Assembly: GCF_040412425.1 (NCBI RefSeq)
Contig: NC_089744.1
Coordinates: 26,638,501-26,702,500, forward strand
DNA: 64,000 nt
Direction of reading: 5' to 3'
Origin: Macrobrachium rosenbergii
Lineage: Eukaryota; Arthropoda; Malacostraca; Decapoda; Palaemonidae
Shown: positions 24,208 through 37,512 of the stretch, one piece after another
How positions within the stretch are numbered: position 1 is the first letter of the stretch
Layout of the letters: each line of letters starts with the position of its first letter
Notes under the pieces: model-generated
The model's database searches: none
Told to the model about the DNA's origin: nothing
What the model saw: the letters and a program-made list of their open reading frames with translations, nothing else
Translations under genes and position numbers: made by a program

Positions 24208-24718
24208 ATGAAATTTTCTGGCAGGATGTTTAAGCTGATTTAAATTACAATCAAGAGGAAAAGTACAAAATCAGTAACAAAGAATAAATTTGGAGACTGA
24301 AGTGAGAAACCGAATAGAATTACGTAGTGCATAACACACAGAGCGTTGATTTCAAAACCTTTCTGTGAATAATAAATCATGTTTCGTCAGTGACGTAAGG
24401 AAGCCTGTTACGCTTATCAAAAACACTCTGCATCTGGGATGAAACGACAATATTTTCGAGAATAGGGGAGATGTGAGTCACGAGGACGCATTCATTAAAG
24501 AGAAAGTCAAATGATTGCTACATTCCTGAAACACGATTTGAATAAAAGAAATAATTTGAAAGGAGTTTTGATGTAAAATTAGTCATTTTGTTCGATAGCA
24601 GAGGTAAGTTATCAGGTAGACTTCACGTTCGTGTTCATTGCGAAATAATTTTCCTAATTTAAGAGCAATTATCCTGAAATAAACACGGCGCTCACTCTTA
24701 GTAATTCCGATTTGAGGG

Positions 24719-24912
24719 TCTTCTGTCAGAAAATCGATTTCCCACTGCTATAACCTGACCTATTTTTTAGCAGAGATATATATCTTTTGTAGGACTCCTA
24801 TCAGAAAATCGATGTACGATTATTATAGATTGGCCTGTTTTTGAGCGATGCATATCTTTTGTAGGACTTCTATTAGAAAATCGATTTCCAACTAAACTGA
24901 TCTATTTGTAGG
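24719..24912. repeat. Minisatellite, period about 73 bp, about 2.7 units
   Basis: AGAAAATCGAT recurs at about 24728, 24803 and 24875. TATCTTTTGTAGGACT precedes the second and third copies. Confidence 0.85.
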
Positions 24913-25294
24913 ACTTTTACCATTCTGCAAGAAATGAAACGAAAACATATATAGTAAGCGCTGAGATGCTCCACATCTCATTTGCTATCCTTAGAAATTT
25001 TGCCAGCACATTACCGCGGACATTTAAACCAACTCCAATAAGAAATTTACAGTAGAACATCCTCGCGTCACACAAAACGTAAGAGCAGAACTTCACGTCT
25101 CGGCATTCCTAATACATATGAGTCTTTTTAATCACCCGGGAAAGAGCGGCGGAGCAAAATGTCATGTTGTGACCTTTGGGAGGGGTTTTCTCCGAGGTAG
25201 ATTTGCGTGTGAAGAACGGTCGTCTCCATCGCCAGGACAAACAGCGCTCTCGAGAAAGCTTTTAGTTATCTGAATAAAACGTCACTCCGGAAAG

Positions 25295-25296
<2 letters not shown>

Positions 25297-25341
<45 letters not shown>
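25297..25341. repeat. (GA)n microsatellite
   Basis: About 22 units. Confidence 0.97.
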
Positions 25342-25343
<2 letters not shown>

Positions 25344-25494
25344 GCTAAAAAAGATCACTACCTTCGACTATCTGTGGAATTCTTGTATAAATGGCAAAGT
25401 GCAGAAGGTTCAGGTAAAAGTGGAAATCTCGATCAGGTTGTCAAATCTGTTTCGCATACAGTGACCGAATAAAAATTGTCATATTTTCTGGTCC

Positions 25495-25514
25495 TCTCTC
25501 TCTCTCTCTCTCTC
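25495..25514. repeat. Short (TC)n tract
   Basis: 10 TC units. Confidence 0.9.
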
Positions 25515-25628
25515 ATTTTTCGAAAATGTTTTAACAAAGTACGTAAAAATAATTTTACATCACAATAAGTTAACTGACCATTCAGAAGAAGTTCTGTGAA
25601 CACTGTCTTATCACGGCGCTAGCGACGG

Positions 25629-25629
<1 letters not shown>

Positions 25630-25682
<53 letters not shown>
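25630..25682. repeat. (GA)n microsatellite
   Basis: About 26 units. Confidence 0.97.
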
Positions 25683-25686
<4 letters not shown>

Positions 25687-25864
25687 ACGAACTCCGTAAA
25701 AGGTGATCACGTAATGCACGACGACTGCATTCAAAATCGTCTCCTTTTTTTTGCCACCAAAATTCTTCGCCGCTCTGAGGCACAGAGCGGCGCTAACGAA
25801 GCCTTTCATCTCATAGAAATCGCCGATGCCCGAGTAGCCGAGCCTGATTCAATTATGTCTTTTT

Positions 25865-25866
<2 letters not shown>

Positions 25867-25917
<51 letters not shown>
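25867..25917. repeat. (TG)n microsatellite
   Basis: About 25 units, followed by GCGCGCG and a short GT tract. Confidence 0.97.
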
Positions 25918-25920
<3 letters not shown>

Positions 25921-26499
25921 GGCGCGCGCGTGTGTGTGACGTAAAAACGGTCTGACGTCGAAGTTCGATCAGAATTTGATACGTAAAAGAGTCAAAAGAC
26001 TTCTTTTTCTTTAATGGGTTATGATAAAAGGCTATGTAGATAAAATAGCGACGATTTATTGAGAAAATGAGCAAGTCTGTGTGGTTATGATATCTCTGAC
26101 TATAGTGATGTAATTGTACACACACACACACTTACATACATATGTATACACATATACTGTATATACAGGCTCTATTTGGTAACCTGTAATTAATTTGTAT
26201 GTTTTTACGTATAATGAATAAAATGCATTAAGAAAAGGAATGATTTATTCTGAGAGACCTAACACTAAATATTCCCTATGACTTTCTCATTTAGGGGAGC
26301 ACTGTTTTCTTAGATTTTTCGCAAGAAAATTAGATTGAGCCAACGCTAACTTTGATGTTACACTAGCGAAATACTTTAACCGAGGTGTAAGCAGCATTCA
26401 TAATTAACTATGCAAGTTGTATGACAGCGGCACAGCACTATAATTTTGGGAAAGATTATGCCTTGTCCCCATTAATTACTCAGCCGTTTCTCTTGGCAG

Positions 26500-26663
26500 G
26501 GATAACAACTCTCTCCAGTTTAGGCCAATACGTGTCATCATCACGTACCGAAACTGACAGCGTTGCTTCTGTTGACAAGGGACAGCCGCTTTCGATTCAA
26601 TCAACTTCGCTAACTGATCTTGAGCAGATTCGCTTATCCAAACGGAAATTGGCCCGTCCGTAG
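26500..26663 (+). other. Candidate terminal exon or coding relic, unassigned
   Basis: A good acceptor (CCGTTTCTCTTGGCAG) is followed by 164 nt of balanced base composition open to a TAG at 26661-26663. In the open frame it reads ITTLSSLGQYVSSS and ends LSKRKLARP. The sequence is Ser/Thr-rich. I recognise no domain. A longer open frame starts at an ATG at 26421, so the acceptor may be coincidental. Confidence 0.2.
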
Positions 26664-28143
26664 AGTGATTAATCTCATGAACGGTGTCTTTATCTCTGAA
26701 ATTACCTTTGAATGGTTGGTCATATCCACCGGTGCAAACGGTTTGGTTATAGAAGTTTCAAGAACATACTGAAATTACTCGTGATTCATCTTTTTCTGTT
26801 GTAATTTAGGGGATCAAATTTCTCAGCTGTCTCTTTTAACCGGATGATTGGCAGTTTTTATTCCTGCTAAAGTTAAACCGAGCTTATTCGGTAGGTATTT
26901 GTAAAATAATGGTGTATCAGTAAAAATCCATCTGAAACATATTATCTACTCGCAAAGGATGTATTGCAGAAGTTACGCATGGAGGAAACACTCACGTCTC
27001 CCAGTGGAGAAGTATGAAATCTGTGCCACACGCACCACTTCGACATGAGCTTGGTTCTCCTTTAGCGGAACAATAATTATTTTGATCCTGCTCAGGCAGC
27101 GGCCTTTGGAGGCATCGCCCGAAAGGGCCGCGGTGAATTATGTATCAAAACTTCGATAGCTTTTCTATTTGCAGATCAACATGGCCGAACCAATGTCGAG
27201 AACTATGTCCGAGTGTAGGCGGGAATGACCTTTTATTGACCATCTCTGACGCATTACTCTAATGTGAGAGAATACTAACAGTATTTCTTTTGTCTATTTT
27301 TAGCTTCTAGATTAATTTCTTATTGAATCACCTCTTCGACAATGACCCGTTATCCGATTGGAATGGACAGTTTGCATGTATTACAATCTAATTGACTCAA
27401 AATTCTTTTTATAATACTCTTTGTAATGCTGCTGATGTTTTTTAGTGTTTTTGTTTTTACTAACATAACATAATCAACTTGCAAATTGTTTAAAGTGCCA
27501 CTATCAGTCTGAATAGCTTAAACCCTGGAGAAATCACGTCTGCATGTTGCATGTTGACTTTTGAAGAGTATTGGTCGGATCTCAACATTAGTTTTTGATT
27601 TATTATTTTTTGGTCACCAAAGACAACATTCATATTGTTGTCAAAGAGCTGCAGCATATATTCAGTAGAGAGCAAGCAAGAGATACAAAAGAATTTGTCA
27701 GAGCCATTGCAAATAAAGAATGCAAATAATATTTCATTTTAACCCGAGTTTGATATTTCGTAATTAAAACTAGTGTCAATAGACGAGAACGTAAGATATA
27801 CGAGTTAAATTGTAAAAAGGAAATTATTTCAGAGTAAAGGTAATGACTGAATGTATATCAGTGCAAGCAGGTTGACCTTTAAGGAAGAACAAATAAATAA
27901 ATAACAATCCTAGCATACTTTGAACGATATAGGAAGAAAAGCGAAAAAAAAGGAAAAATGTTGGAAAGTGATGGCGAAGGATCTGACATTAAATGCTGCT
28001 CAAATTCGATAAAGCAAATAGAAGAGGCGTATTGAAGTAACGAAGTAATTGATTTTTATTATAACTATTGCAGCTCTGAAATAGAATCTTTCCTTTCTTG
28101 TCTGGAATATTCCCCTAATAATTGATTAGACTTCTCCTGTAAA

Positions 28144-28146
<3 letters not shown>

Positions 28147-28217
<71 letters not shown>
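28147..28217. repeat. (TA)n microsatellite
   Basis: About 35 TA units. Confidence 0.97.
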
Positions 28218-28220
<3 letters not shown>

Positions 28221-28309
28221 TATATACATGAAAAGCATCTCTTTTCATTGGTTAATTAATTTAGCCCTTACTTTCTTTCATTAGGTTAATCAACGTTAAC
28301 GCTAATAGC

Positions 28310-28310
<1 letters not shown>

Positions 28311-28355
<45 letters not shown>
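28311..28355. repeat. (AG)n microsatellite
   Basis: About 22 units. Confidence 0.97.
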
Positions 28356-28361
<6 letters not shown>

Positions 28362-28526
28362 TCACAGACACAAAAAATGCAATTAAAGTCTTTACAGCCA
28401 GGACTTTCTCAGATTTTTTTTATTTCATCACACGAAGTAATTGAATTCACCAAGTAATTGTGATCGAATGATCAGTGTCCTGATTTAGTTCTAGCAAGGC
28501 TGATTTAGGAAAGAGATTGTCTTAAA

Positions 28527-28530
<4 letters not shown>

Positions 28531-28608
<78 letters not shown>
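28531..28608. repeat. (TC)n microsatellite
   Basis: About 39 units; complementary to the AG tract 175 bp to the left. Confidence 0.98.
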
Positions 28609-28611
<3 letters not shown>

Positions 28612-29121
28612 GCTATCAGGAATTCGCAAAGGGAATTAGACGTACCGGAAATATCTGTGGAAATGCGTCTGACTTTGCAAGATTCATTCGACAGTCATTA
28701 CCTTGTCTGAGTTGAAATTAATGAATGATTAATCATGAATGATTAAATATACGAATAGATAAAATGATTTGCAGACGAATAACTCAAAAATACACATCCA
28801 AGATATTCCTCCTCCATTTTTCTGTGATAGGCTTCTCAGACTCGGTTAATGCATGCTTGAGAGAGGTCCTTTTCACAGCTTTTGATTTTTGTAAAAAAAT
28901 GATAAGATTGCGAGAACGATTACTGGAAATGACATGTGAATGACAAGAAGAGCCATACATACGTACATATGTATGATGGTGTGTATGTTTGTATGTGTTT
29001 ACCTGATTCAATGACATTTTTGTCGTTACGTTAGTACTCCATAGGCTGTGCCTCTTCAAAGGTTGTCAGACATGCTGATCAAACCTAGAGGTTTAGAGCG
29101 ACGGTTTTAGAATAACAAAAC

Positions 29122-29421
29122 CCCGCCGGGGGTAGTGTCGTAAGTGTACCTTATGCGGTGCGCTGTAGGCATTACTTAAGGTTCTTTGCAGCGTCCCTTC
29201 GGCCCCTAACTGCAACCCCTTACATTCCTTTCACTGTACCTCCGTTTACATTCTCTTTCTTCCATCTTACTTTCCACCCTCTCCTAACAATTGATTCATT
29301 ATGCAACTGCGAGGTTTTCTTCCTGTTATAAATTTCAAGCCTTTTACTGTAAATTCCAGTTTTAGTGCTGAACGACCTCATAGGTCCCAGCGCTTAGCCT
29401 TAGGCGTAATTTCTATGTTCC
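29122..29421 (+). mobile_element. SINE-like repeat, copy 3 (full length, clear target-site duplication)
   Basis: AGAATAACAAAAC lies at 29109-29121 and again at 29422-29434, a perfect 13-bp target-site duplication exactly bracketing the repeat. This fixes the element ends: a CCCGCCGGGGGTAGTG head and a short tail of ATGTTCC type. The unit is 300 bp. The inner blocks are those of the other copies. Confidence 0.95.
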
Positions 29422-29717
29422 AGAATAACAAAACATTTGATTTTTGTCTCACTAATTGGTTTCCTCTTCAGCTACAGAGGCAACGGGAAGTAAAGCTTGA
29501 ATGCATGTATATGTGTGTGTATAAAAATGATAGTAGATGTGGAGGTGGTGGCTTCAGTGCGTGAAGTGCTGTTGAGTTGGAGTCTATGGTAGTGTTGGCA
29601 CATCCACGGGACAAGTTCCATTTGCTTGTTAGGGTTGACCTCTTCACGGAAGTGTTGTTCAGACCAGCAACAGTTAGGAACTTTTGTCTTGATTCTATAT
29701 TCTTGCTAATCGTTGGC

Positions 29718-29939
<222 letters not shown>

Positions 29940-30030
29940 ATATGAGGGTTCTGCACCCTGTAAAGGAGTATGCTATGCCATTTTACATTAAAAATTAACC
30001 TCGATTGTAAGTAATTTGTTTGGAAAGGCT

Positions 30031-30032
<2 letters not shown>

Positions 30033-30086
<54 letters not shown>
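30033..30086. repeat. (TC)n microsatellite
   Basis: About 27 units. Confidence 0.97.
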
Positions 30087-30088
<2 letters not shown>

Positions 30089-30885
30089 TTTAGCAGTTAC
30101 ATATAAGGTAGGTAAGGCTTACGAAAAACATTCCAGAACATACTGATAGAAACAACAGAAGTAAGTTCATCCACATTTTCGTACCACGAAAAACAGTTCA
30201 ACACCTTTTCAGTGCTGATGTGCCCTTGGAAGAGACCTGGCAAAGAGACAACTATTTTTGAGCAAAGAAGACTTGCTTCGGAATGGAGAGGAAAAGGACA
30301 CCGGTTTCAGATTGCATCATTGCACTCTCTTTAGATCGTCCTGGATTCATCACCTTAATTAAATCCTTACTAAGTCTTTGGATGACTTCGTCACTCATGC
30401 AAAGTGCTTGTATGCTCAGAGTTATTTCCGCTTTTTTTTTTTGCCTTAGTAAAGCAGGGGTCCGCTGTCATTTAATTAACGCCGAGCTGAAACACACGTC
30501 GTCAGAATTTGCACTCGTGCGAAACGACTCATCTGAAACAAGTTGCAAATTATATGTCATAATTTTATACATCGTGGAAAAATCGTGAAATATGTGGAAT
30601 AATTAAATCTGTTGTGACAGTCAGTCTTTTGATATTTTGCTTCAGTGATTCTTTGTATAGTTCTGAGATTAAACCTCGTTCGTTACTTTTGGATTTTTTG
30701 GATGCAAAAACCAATTTAGCTGAGAATAACGTCTCCAATTCTGTAGTCATTTGTAATGAAATGAGTCCCTGAAAGGTCACAGAAACGTGCTATTAGTTAT
30801 ACTTTGTATTCTCTTGCAATGATTGTCAGTTTATTTCTTACTGCTTGATCTCTTCCTTTAATACCCATCTATTTTTTGTTTTCAG

Positions 30886-30945
30886 TCTATAGCTTTTTAT
30901 CGTTTGAGCTAAGACATTGCTGTCACAATTTCACTTTCAAAAATG
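30886..30945 (+). other. Candidate 60-nt exon, unassigned
   Basis: The acceptor TATTTTTTGTTTTCAG is strong and the donor AAATG|GTAAGTGAT is near consensus. One frame is open (phase 1 to phase 1), reading YSFLSFELRHCCHNFTFKN. Alternatively it could be a 5' leader exon whose last three bases are ATG. No family is recognised. Confidence 0.2.
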
Positions 30946-31321
30946 GTAAGTGATATTATTTTTACTCGTATACGTATAATAATCTTGATCCCCTTACATG
31001 CCAAACGTTTACATAATTCTATAGATAATTCCTTTCAGAAGGTGAATTTTTTGGAAAATACCTGCTACTAAAGACACTTCCTTATAATAGGTGAATTTCA
31101 GGAATAACTTTCAAGCTGGATGCCTCAGAAAGCGGGGGAGTGGGTAAAATCTTCCTGTTTTCAAGTTTGTTAATGCTCTCACTATTTTTTTTTCAAAATC
31201 GGCAGAGAAAACCAGATATTAAGGTCAGATAAGACTTATCCTTGGTTGAATGAATTTTATAATGATCTTGGTCTTGAGTTTCAATTTCTTTTCTTAATCT
31301 ATTTCTCTGCATAAGTACAGT

Positions 31322-31450
31322 TATTCACATATGCACCATATACTTCCATTCACATATGCACCATATAAAGCCATATTCATACGCAGCATATTAAAACCTT
31401 TTCCATACGCAGCGTATAAAACCATTCAAATAGGCAGCATGCTTGAAAAA
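31322..31450. repeat. Minisatellite, period about 26 bp, about 5 units
   Basis: Units of the type ATTCACATATGCACCATATA then AAACC begin at about 31322, 31348, 31375, 31401 and 31424. Later units are diverged (ATACGCAGCATAT). Confidence 0.85.
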
Positions 31451-32862
31451 CCATTCCTAGGGGTGACTAGCTTCAATTTCAGAACTCTCTACTTCTGAAG
31501 AGGGCAGAGTCTTTGCATCTGTACTTAGAATTCACCTCTAAACATGACTGAAATCTTACACAGTTTCCTGTCATGTCTTGTTCCCTTTCATCCCTCTTAA
31601 AGGAAACTAAGGTATTTTGAGTTAATCATTAATTTATACGTTATTACGGACTTCCATGAGATCAGAATCAATTACTCTTTGGTAGGATTCTTACTCTATT
31701 TCTGATTAAATTCGTTTAAGGGTGTTTTTGCTCAGGTTATTCTACCTCTTACTTTTTATTGTGATATTTCCTCCCTTTCCCTTACTTCTAGCTTTGTTAC
31801 TATGGGCCTGGCATCTTCGCCATTGCTTCCCACTTTTTGTTTTATCTTGTTTGTTATTCTTGACAATTAATCCTCGAAGATGTTCTTGTTTTTTATGTTA
31901 GTCTGCCTCTGAAGACTGCTGTCTGTCTCACCTTATCAGTACTGAGTTAGGTAGAATGATTTCTGAAAGCTAAAAAAAAAATATCAAGGAAAAGAAAAGG
32001 AAAAGGGTATTTTTAACTTGAAAAATAATGTCAGCCTCCCCATATGTCAGTCCCATGGGCCTGGGAGGAGTCGAAAAGTTAAAAACCTGATTGAATCCGC
32101 TTCTCAAAACTTGAGGTTTGTGTTTGAGAGGGATAATAATTTATGATTAGGATAGTTTATTCCTATGTATTATCCACTGTGCCCTTGGTTAACTTCCTAA
32201 CAAAGAAGCTGAAAACTTAGCACTAATGATAATCACAAGAAAGAGAAGTTATAAAGACGACGAACTGTACTACTCAGTAAAACAGGGAAACTCATAATTC
32301 TAAATTCGGGAGAGAACAGAGAAATTGCGATTTCTTCTTCTATTCAGTGAAGGAGAAAGCTGGTCTTCTTTAGTAGGACGGCCATAATCCTCCGGCAAAC
32401 TCGCTGTTCTAAGACTTTTCCCACAATCATACAAAATCTGACAACAATGGTAACGCGCGAATGCAACACAACCTCATTATTAATCCACGATCGAAATGAT
32501 GCATGACACAAATCCTCTTTAGTCCCACTTTCCGTTCAGGTTACTCTGACCCTGGGATCGATTCGTCGTACGTTACGTCGGGGTCGTCTGTCTTTTTCCT
32601 CTGCTTCGGGGACGTAAAGATGCTTATGTGTCTTGCAGCTTAAAAGAGCTTTGTCCGGAAAAAGCTTGTTTTTACAGCGTAACGACTCTTAGGGAGAGCA
32701 GTTCTTTTGCGGGTGTCTCATTTTTGTTCTGTCACTCCTCTCTACTTGAAGACAGCTTCTTTGCTTTTATATTTCAGCTCATTGATTTATACTGTAGTTC
32801 ATTACCCACTATGTATTTCGTATGAAGTTCACAAAGTAAAAGAATGCTTTTCTCTCAACCAG

Positions 32863-32922
32863 GTTTCTCCAGTGGGTCGAGTTTTCAACGACTCAAGGGA
32901 ACGGAAGATCCTGCATGTCAAG
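32863..32922 (+). other. Best candidate plus-strand coding exon, 20 codons, unassigned
   Basis: The acceptor TTTTCTCTCAACCAG is followed by 60 nt and then AAG|GTAAGTGCG, a near-perfect donor. In phase 0 it reads VSPVGRVFND then SRERKILHVK. The other two frames are also open, so the frame is not certain. Base composition is balanced and unlike the AT-rich surroundings. I recognise no protein family. An open frame running from 32707 crosses the acceptor, so the splice site is not forced by a stop codon. Confidence 0.4.
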
Positions 32923-33380
32923 GTAAGTGCGTGAAGTACGCAGGTAATTATTTAATGACGTAGATTAATTACTGCCACATGAAAAAACGATTTACTCCGG
33001 TTCACTCTTATAGTAGCCTTATTATTTATTATTCTGTATTCAACAGCATTACGTAAATGTACCCAGTTATATTTGTAAATGTACTGAAGGCTTCGAGAGA
33101 CCCTTTCTTTGTTAATAGGGTATTGTTTTAGGCTGAAGCCGTGAAGGAACGTTCCCATTCTCCGTCATTATTTAGAAAATTACATCCGAGACCTCCGTTT
33201 GAAATCTGAACTGTCTTCCTCGCAAGTCATCCGAAAGTTTTACCTTTTAAAGGGAATTGACTATGGCAGCAGGCAAACATTTTATGTTTAGTATAGAGAG
33301 AAAAATTATATTGTGCGAGTAAATATTTAAAGGCAGTTTGATTAGGCTCAACAAATTGAACTGCGGCAACCATTCTATGT

Positions 33381-33383
<3 letters not shown>

Positions 33384-33468
<85 letters not shown>

Positions 33469-33506
33469 CTTTACATTTTATGCCACGTTGTTATCCCCAT
33501 GATAAA

Positions 33507-33596
<90 letters not shown>
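33384..33596. repeat. (AC)n(AT)n followed by second (TA)n
   Basis: AC to 33420, AT to 33466, then after 41 bp a TA tract from 33508 to 33596. Confidence 0.97.
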
Positions 33597-33598
<2 letters not shown>

Positions 33599-33690
33599 TC
33601 CTCTGTTCATGTACATTTTTTTACATGAACCATTTACAAAGTACTGATGACATTGTTAATTGTTTATTCGTATAAAATATGTACATATAT

Positions 33691-33712
33691 TGAGAGAGAG
33701 AGAGAGAGAGAG
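33691..33712. repeat. Short (GA)n tract
   Basis: 11 units. Confidence 0.92.
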
Positions 33713-34021
33713 AATTCAAATTCCATATAAACAGTATACACAGTAATACTTTTCCCGAGGAACTCGACGAATTGTATAAGTTCACTAACTGACTTATGAC
33801 GAGATCATCCTATTAGATACGCGTCGGAATAGATACCAAATACTTTTAATGCTCAGTAAAAGAGAAAACAAAATGCTGTTAAATAAAAAATAAAACAAAA
33901 TGCTGTTAATGTTAGCTTATATATTTTTTGCTGTCCGTTAATTACATATTTGACTTGAAGAGGTGTTAACTGCTATGAGTGAAGGGAAGTTGGTATAACA
34001 TATTATAGAACTGACTTTTTA

Positions 34022-34022
<1 letters not shown>

Positions 34023-34080
<58 letters not shown>
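34023..34080. repeat. (ATT)n microsatellite
   Basis: About 19 units. Confidence 0.97.
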
Positions 34081-34081
<1 letters not shown>

Positions 34082-34460
34082 GAGCGGGAGCGCTCTCTTA
34101 TGATTTAATATGGTATGAAGAAATGCTCTTGAAGATGGTGAAGTAAATGAAAGTATCGGTAGAATAAACAAAGATCTTTTTTTGAAGAGAGTGAAATATA
34201 GGTTTAATATTCTCTGTCCTCTCACAGGCTAGCAAAAATGAGGGCTATACTACAAAGTGAGGCAGAGACTAAGGTAAATCTTTTCACAGTAAGAAATTTA
34301 GATTTCATTTCTTATTCCCTCCAGATACTTAAAGTTCATTATACTTACAGTAACTTTTTACTGGAAAATCATGAAAGAAACCTGTTGACATTGAGTAACC
34401 ATTCAGAAACGCCATTTTTAATGGGATTCTTATTACTCGTTTGTCCCACTTTTTGTACAT

Positions 34461-34461
<1 letters not shown>

Positions 34462-34536
<75 letters not shown>
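34462..34536. repeat. (GA)n microsatellite
   Basis: About 37 units. Confidence 0.98.
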
Positions 34537-34539
<3 letters not shown>

Positions 34540-34736
34540 ATCTTTTTTGGTCACCAAGAACTCTTTGAACGTTAGGAAAATAAATGATCACAAGTTTTCA
34601 CTAAAGTCGGTGTTCAGACAATGTATATAGAGTTAGTTCACTAGGATTTATTGTTGAACGTGTTTAGGAAACAATTTTCTGGCCTGTTCAGTTTTGTTAC
34701 AAGAGTTCTATCACGGTAGATATGCATCCTATATAC

Positions 34737-34805
34737 ATATATATATATATATGTATATATATATAATATATATAAATGTATATGCATATATGTGCATATA
34801 ATATG

Positions 34806-34871
<66 letters not shown>
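34737..34871. repeat. TA-rich tract ending in pure (TA)n
   Basis: Interrupted TA with ATGC/ATGT units to about 34810, then pure TA. Confidence 0.95.
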
Positions 34872-34874
<3 letters not shown>

Positions 34875-35878
34875 AGTGCCTCTCGTGTATGGCAGGTGTA
34901 TGTTTTGCATTCCCCTTTCGGTAAATATAATACAATAGTGCTTCGGCATTCACCTGTCAAGCAGCCTCCTTGATACCTTGAATATATGAAGATACCTGTC
35001 AGGCAATTTTATCTCTGATAAGAATACTCGTTTAGCTTATTTGTTTCCCGAAACTGCATGCCTGACATTTCTCTTGTGCTGTAGTTGTATTGCATGGGGT
35101 GTTTTAATGATGGAAAAATTATGGCCTTCATGACCAAGTTCGTTATTTAGAGTGTTTCAAACCAGCAATAGATGCAACGTAACCTGATAAAATATGCAAA
35201 ACTATTAAGATACATACAAGGTTTTTATGCAAAAAAAGTTCTCACTCTTGTAAGTTGCTTGTTTATTTATTTGTTTCACTCTGTTTTCCATCCTTAGCAT
35301 AGGCACACAGACACATCTATATTATATATGTATAAATAGTGTGTATTATCAGTGCATATACAATGTATATAAGTATATATATATATACAGATAGATGATT
35401 AGATAGATAATGAATAACTTTTTAGTTCATACTATATTATCTTTCACCAAGTAAAAGCCCATTTGTAATCAATAGGCTTCATGGAAGTGTTTTCAGCCAT
35501 TCATACTGTAGGTGATAAGCAAAAACACATAATTTTCCGCAATGAATCAATAATAAAAGATGAAAAATATTTGCAAGTGAAGAATAATGCTACATTTTGA
35601 ATTTTCTTCAAATAACGTCAGAGACCTTTGGCAAGCTACTGCAACCCTATTTCAGTAAAACTGCAATGAACAAGATAATAAAAAAATGAAAATCTAGTTG
35701 CTTTGATAACTTCAGAGGTAGAACACGTTGGAAACACCATAAAGAACAAAGATACTCGGTAAACATCCATCTACTATCAGCAAATAACCTGATGTTATTC
35801 GTTATTAAATTCAAAGCAAACAGGCGAAGACACCCACACCGTTTTGTGCAAATGACGTTCAAGGACCGGCTCATTTGG

Positions 35879-35880
<2 letters not shown>

Positions 35881-35947
<67 letters not shown>
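35881..35947. repeat. (GA)n microsatellite
   Basis: About 33 units. Confidence 0.98.
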
Positions 35948-35949
<2 letters not shown>

Positions 35950-36072
35950 TAAATAGAAAGTGAACGACATTTACATAAATATGCATACACTGAGGGCGAA
36001 TATGATGGTATGCTGATTGTCATTATCATGTTGGGAGAGCTGCGTTGAACGGAGAGGAATGCCACAAAGCAG

Positions 36073-36413
<341 letters not shown>

Positions 36414-36637
36414 TCCTATTTGGTAGCAGATAATACCGTCTCATTTATAGAAAAAAACGCCCCAGTGCAAAAGAAGTAACAGAGGATCAGGAGGTAATGG
36501 GAGCCTTATATTTACTGTAGAGGGAAGCATAAAAAAGTAATGTGCAGTAGCTGTTATCTCCTGTTTACCTGAGGCACAAGATGAAATGGCTGGAAATCCA
36601 TAATAACGAACTCTTGCATTTGTATTAAAAAAGTGTG

Positions 36638-36640
<3 letters not shown>

Positions 36641-36707
<67 letters not shown>
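36641..36707. repeat. (TA)n microsatellite
   Basis: About 33 units. Confidence 0.97.
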
Positions 36708-36709
<2 letters not shown>

Positions 36710-36820
36710 ACGTTTGGATGTTTCCCTCAACAGAAGGCGGCTAAAAAAATATTAAAAACGATCGCTGCTGAATTGTGGATGAAAGCTCTGTTGACCATTC
36801 ATTGCACTCACACACACATA

Positions 36821-36823
<3 letters not shown>

Positions 36824-36906
<83 letters not shown>

Positions 36907-36927
36907 GTGTGTGTGTGTGTGTTTGTA

Positions 36928-36970
<43 letters not shown>

Positions 36971-36977
36971 AAATATA

Positions 36978-37047
<70 letters not shown>
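36824..37047. repeat. Compound (TA)n(TG)n(TA)n(TA)n block
   Basis: Three TA tracts interrupted by TGTGTG (36903-36921) and GTGAAATATATGA (about 36967-36980). Opposite-strand frames of YIYI type are artefacts. Confidence 0.96.
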
Positions 37048-37051
<4 letters not shown>

Positions 37052-37334
37052 TAATGTGATTATATATGTGAAAATACATTTACATATTTACACCAAGAAA
37101 CAGGTTTTAAAGACATGAAGAAAAACGATGATGAATAAGTGTCCCTTATTTGTCCACCCAAATATTTCACTCTCGCACGCATATTCGTTATCCTTTCATT
37201 CACTTTACGAACACTAAAATTATAACAGCATATTGTTAGGTGCTTTAGGAAAGGAGACGAATGACCTCCGTATAAGAGGGAAAGAGGAGGAGCTGCAAAA
37301 TTGCCTGAATAAACGCTCAAGTGCCCGAGAGAAA

Positions 37335-37335
<1 letters not shown>

Positions 37336-37395
<60 letters not shown>

Positions 37396-37440
37396 AAAGA
37401 CATAACGACATTATGAAGAATAAGGGTGGCAAAGTACCAT

Positions 37441-37512
<72 letters not shown>

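Larger units (their letters stand above)
24205..28146. other. Stretch with no recognised gene
   Basis: It holds AG, TC and GT microsatellites, a 73-bp minisatellite and one splice-bounded open segment (26500-26663). The rest is unremarkable AT-rich sequence. Confidence 0.5.
30087..33383. other. Stretch with no long microsatellite; candidate exons only
   Basis: This is the longest interval nearly free of simple repeats in the right-hand part of the window. It contains a 26-bp minisatellite (31322-31450) and two splice-bounded open segments (30886-30945 and 32863-32922). Confidence 0.4.

Noticed and set aside
29040..29059. Minus-strand donor-like site at the TCATTGAATCAG|GTAAAC junction (28994/28993)
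   Set aside because: GTAAAC is a weak donor and the phase-1 frame has a stop upstream with no signal peptide.
36741..37079. Long open frames of YIYIYI, SLSLSL, RERERE and CVCVCV type here and at many other sites
   Set aside because: They are translations of dinucleotide microsatellites, usually open on both strands, with no start context or unique sequence.
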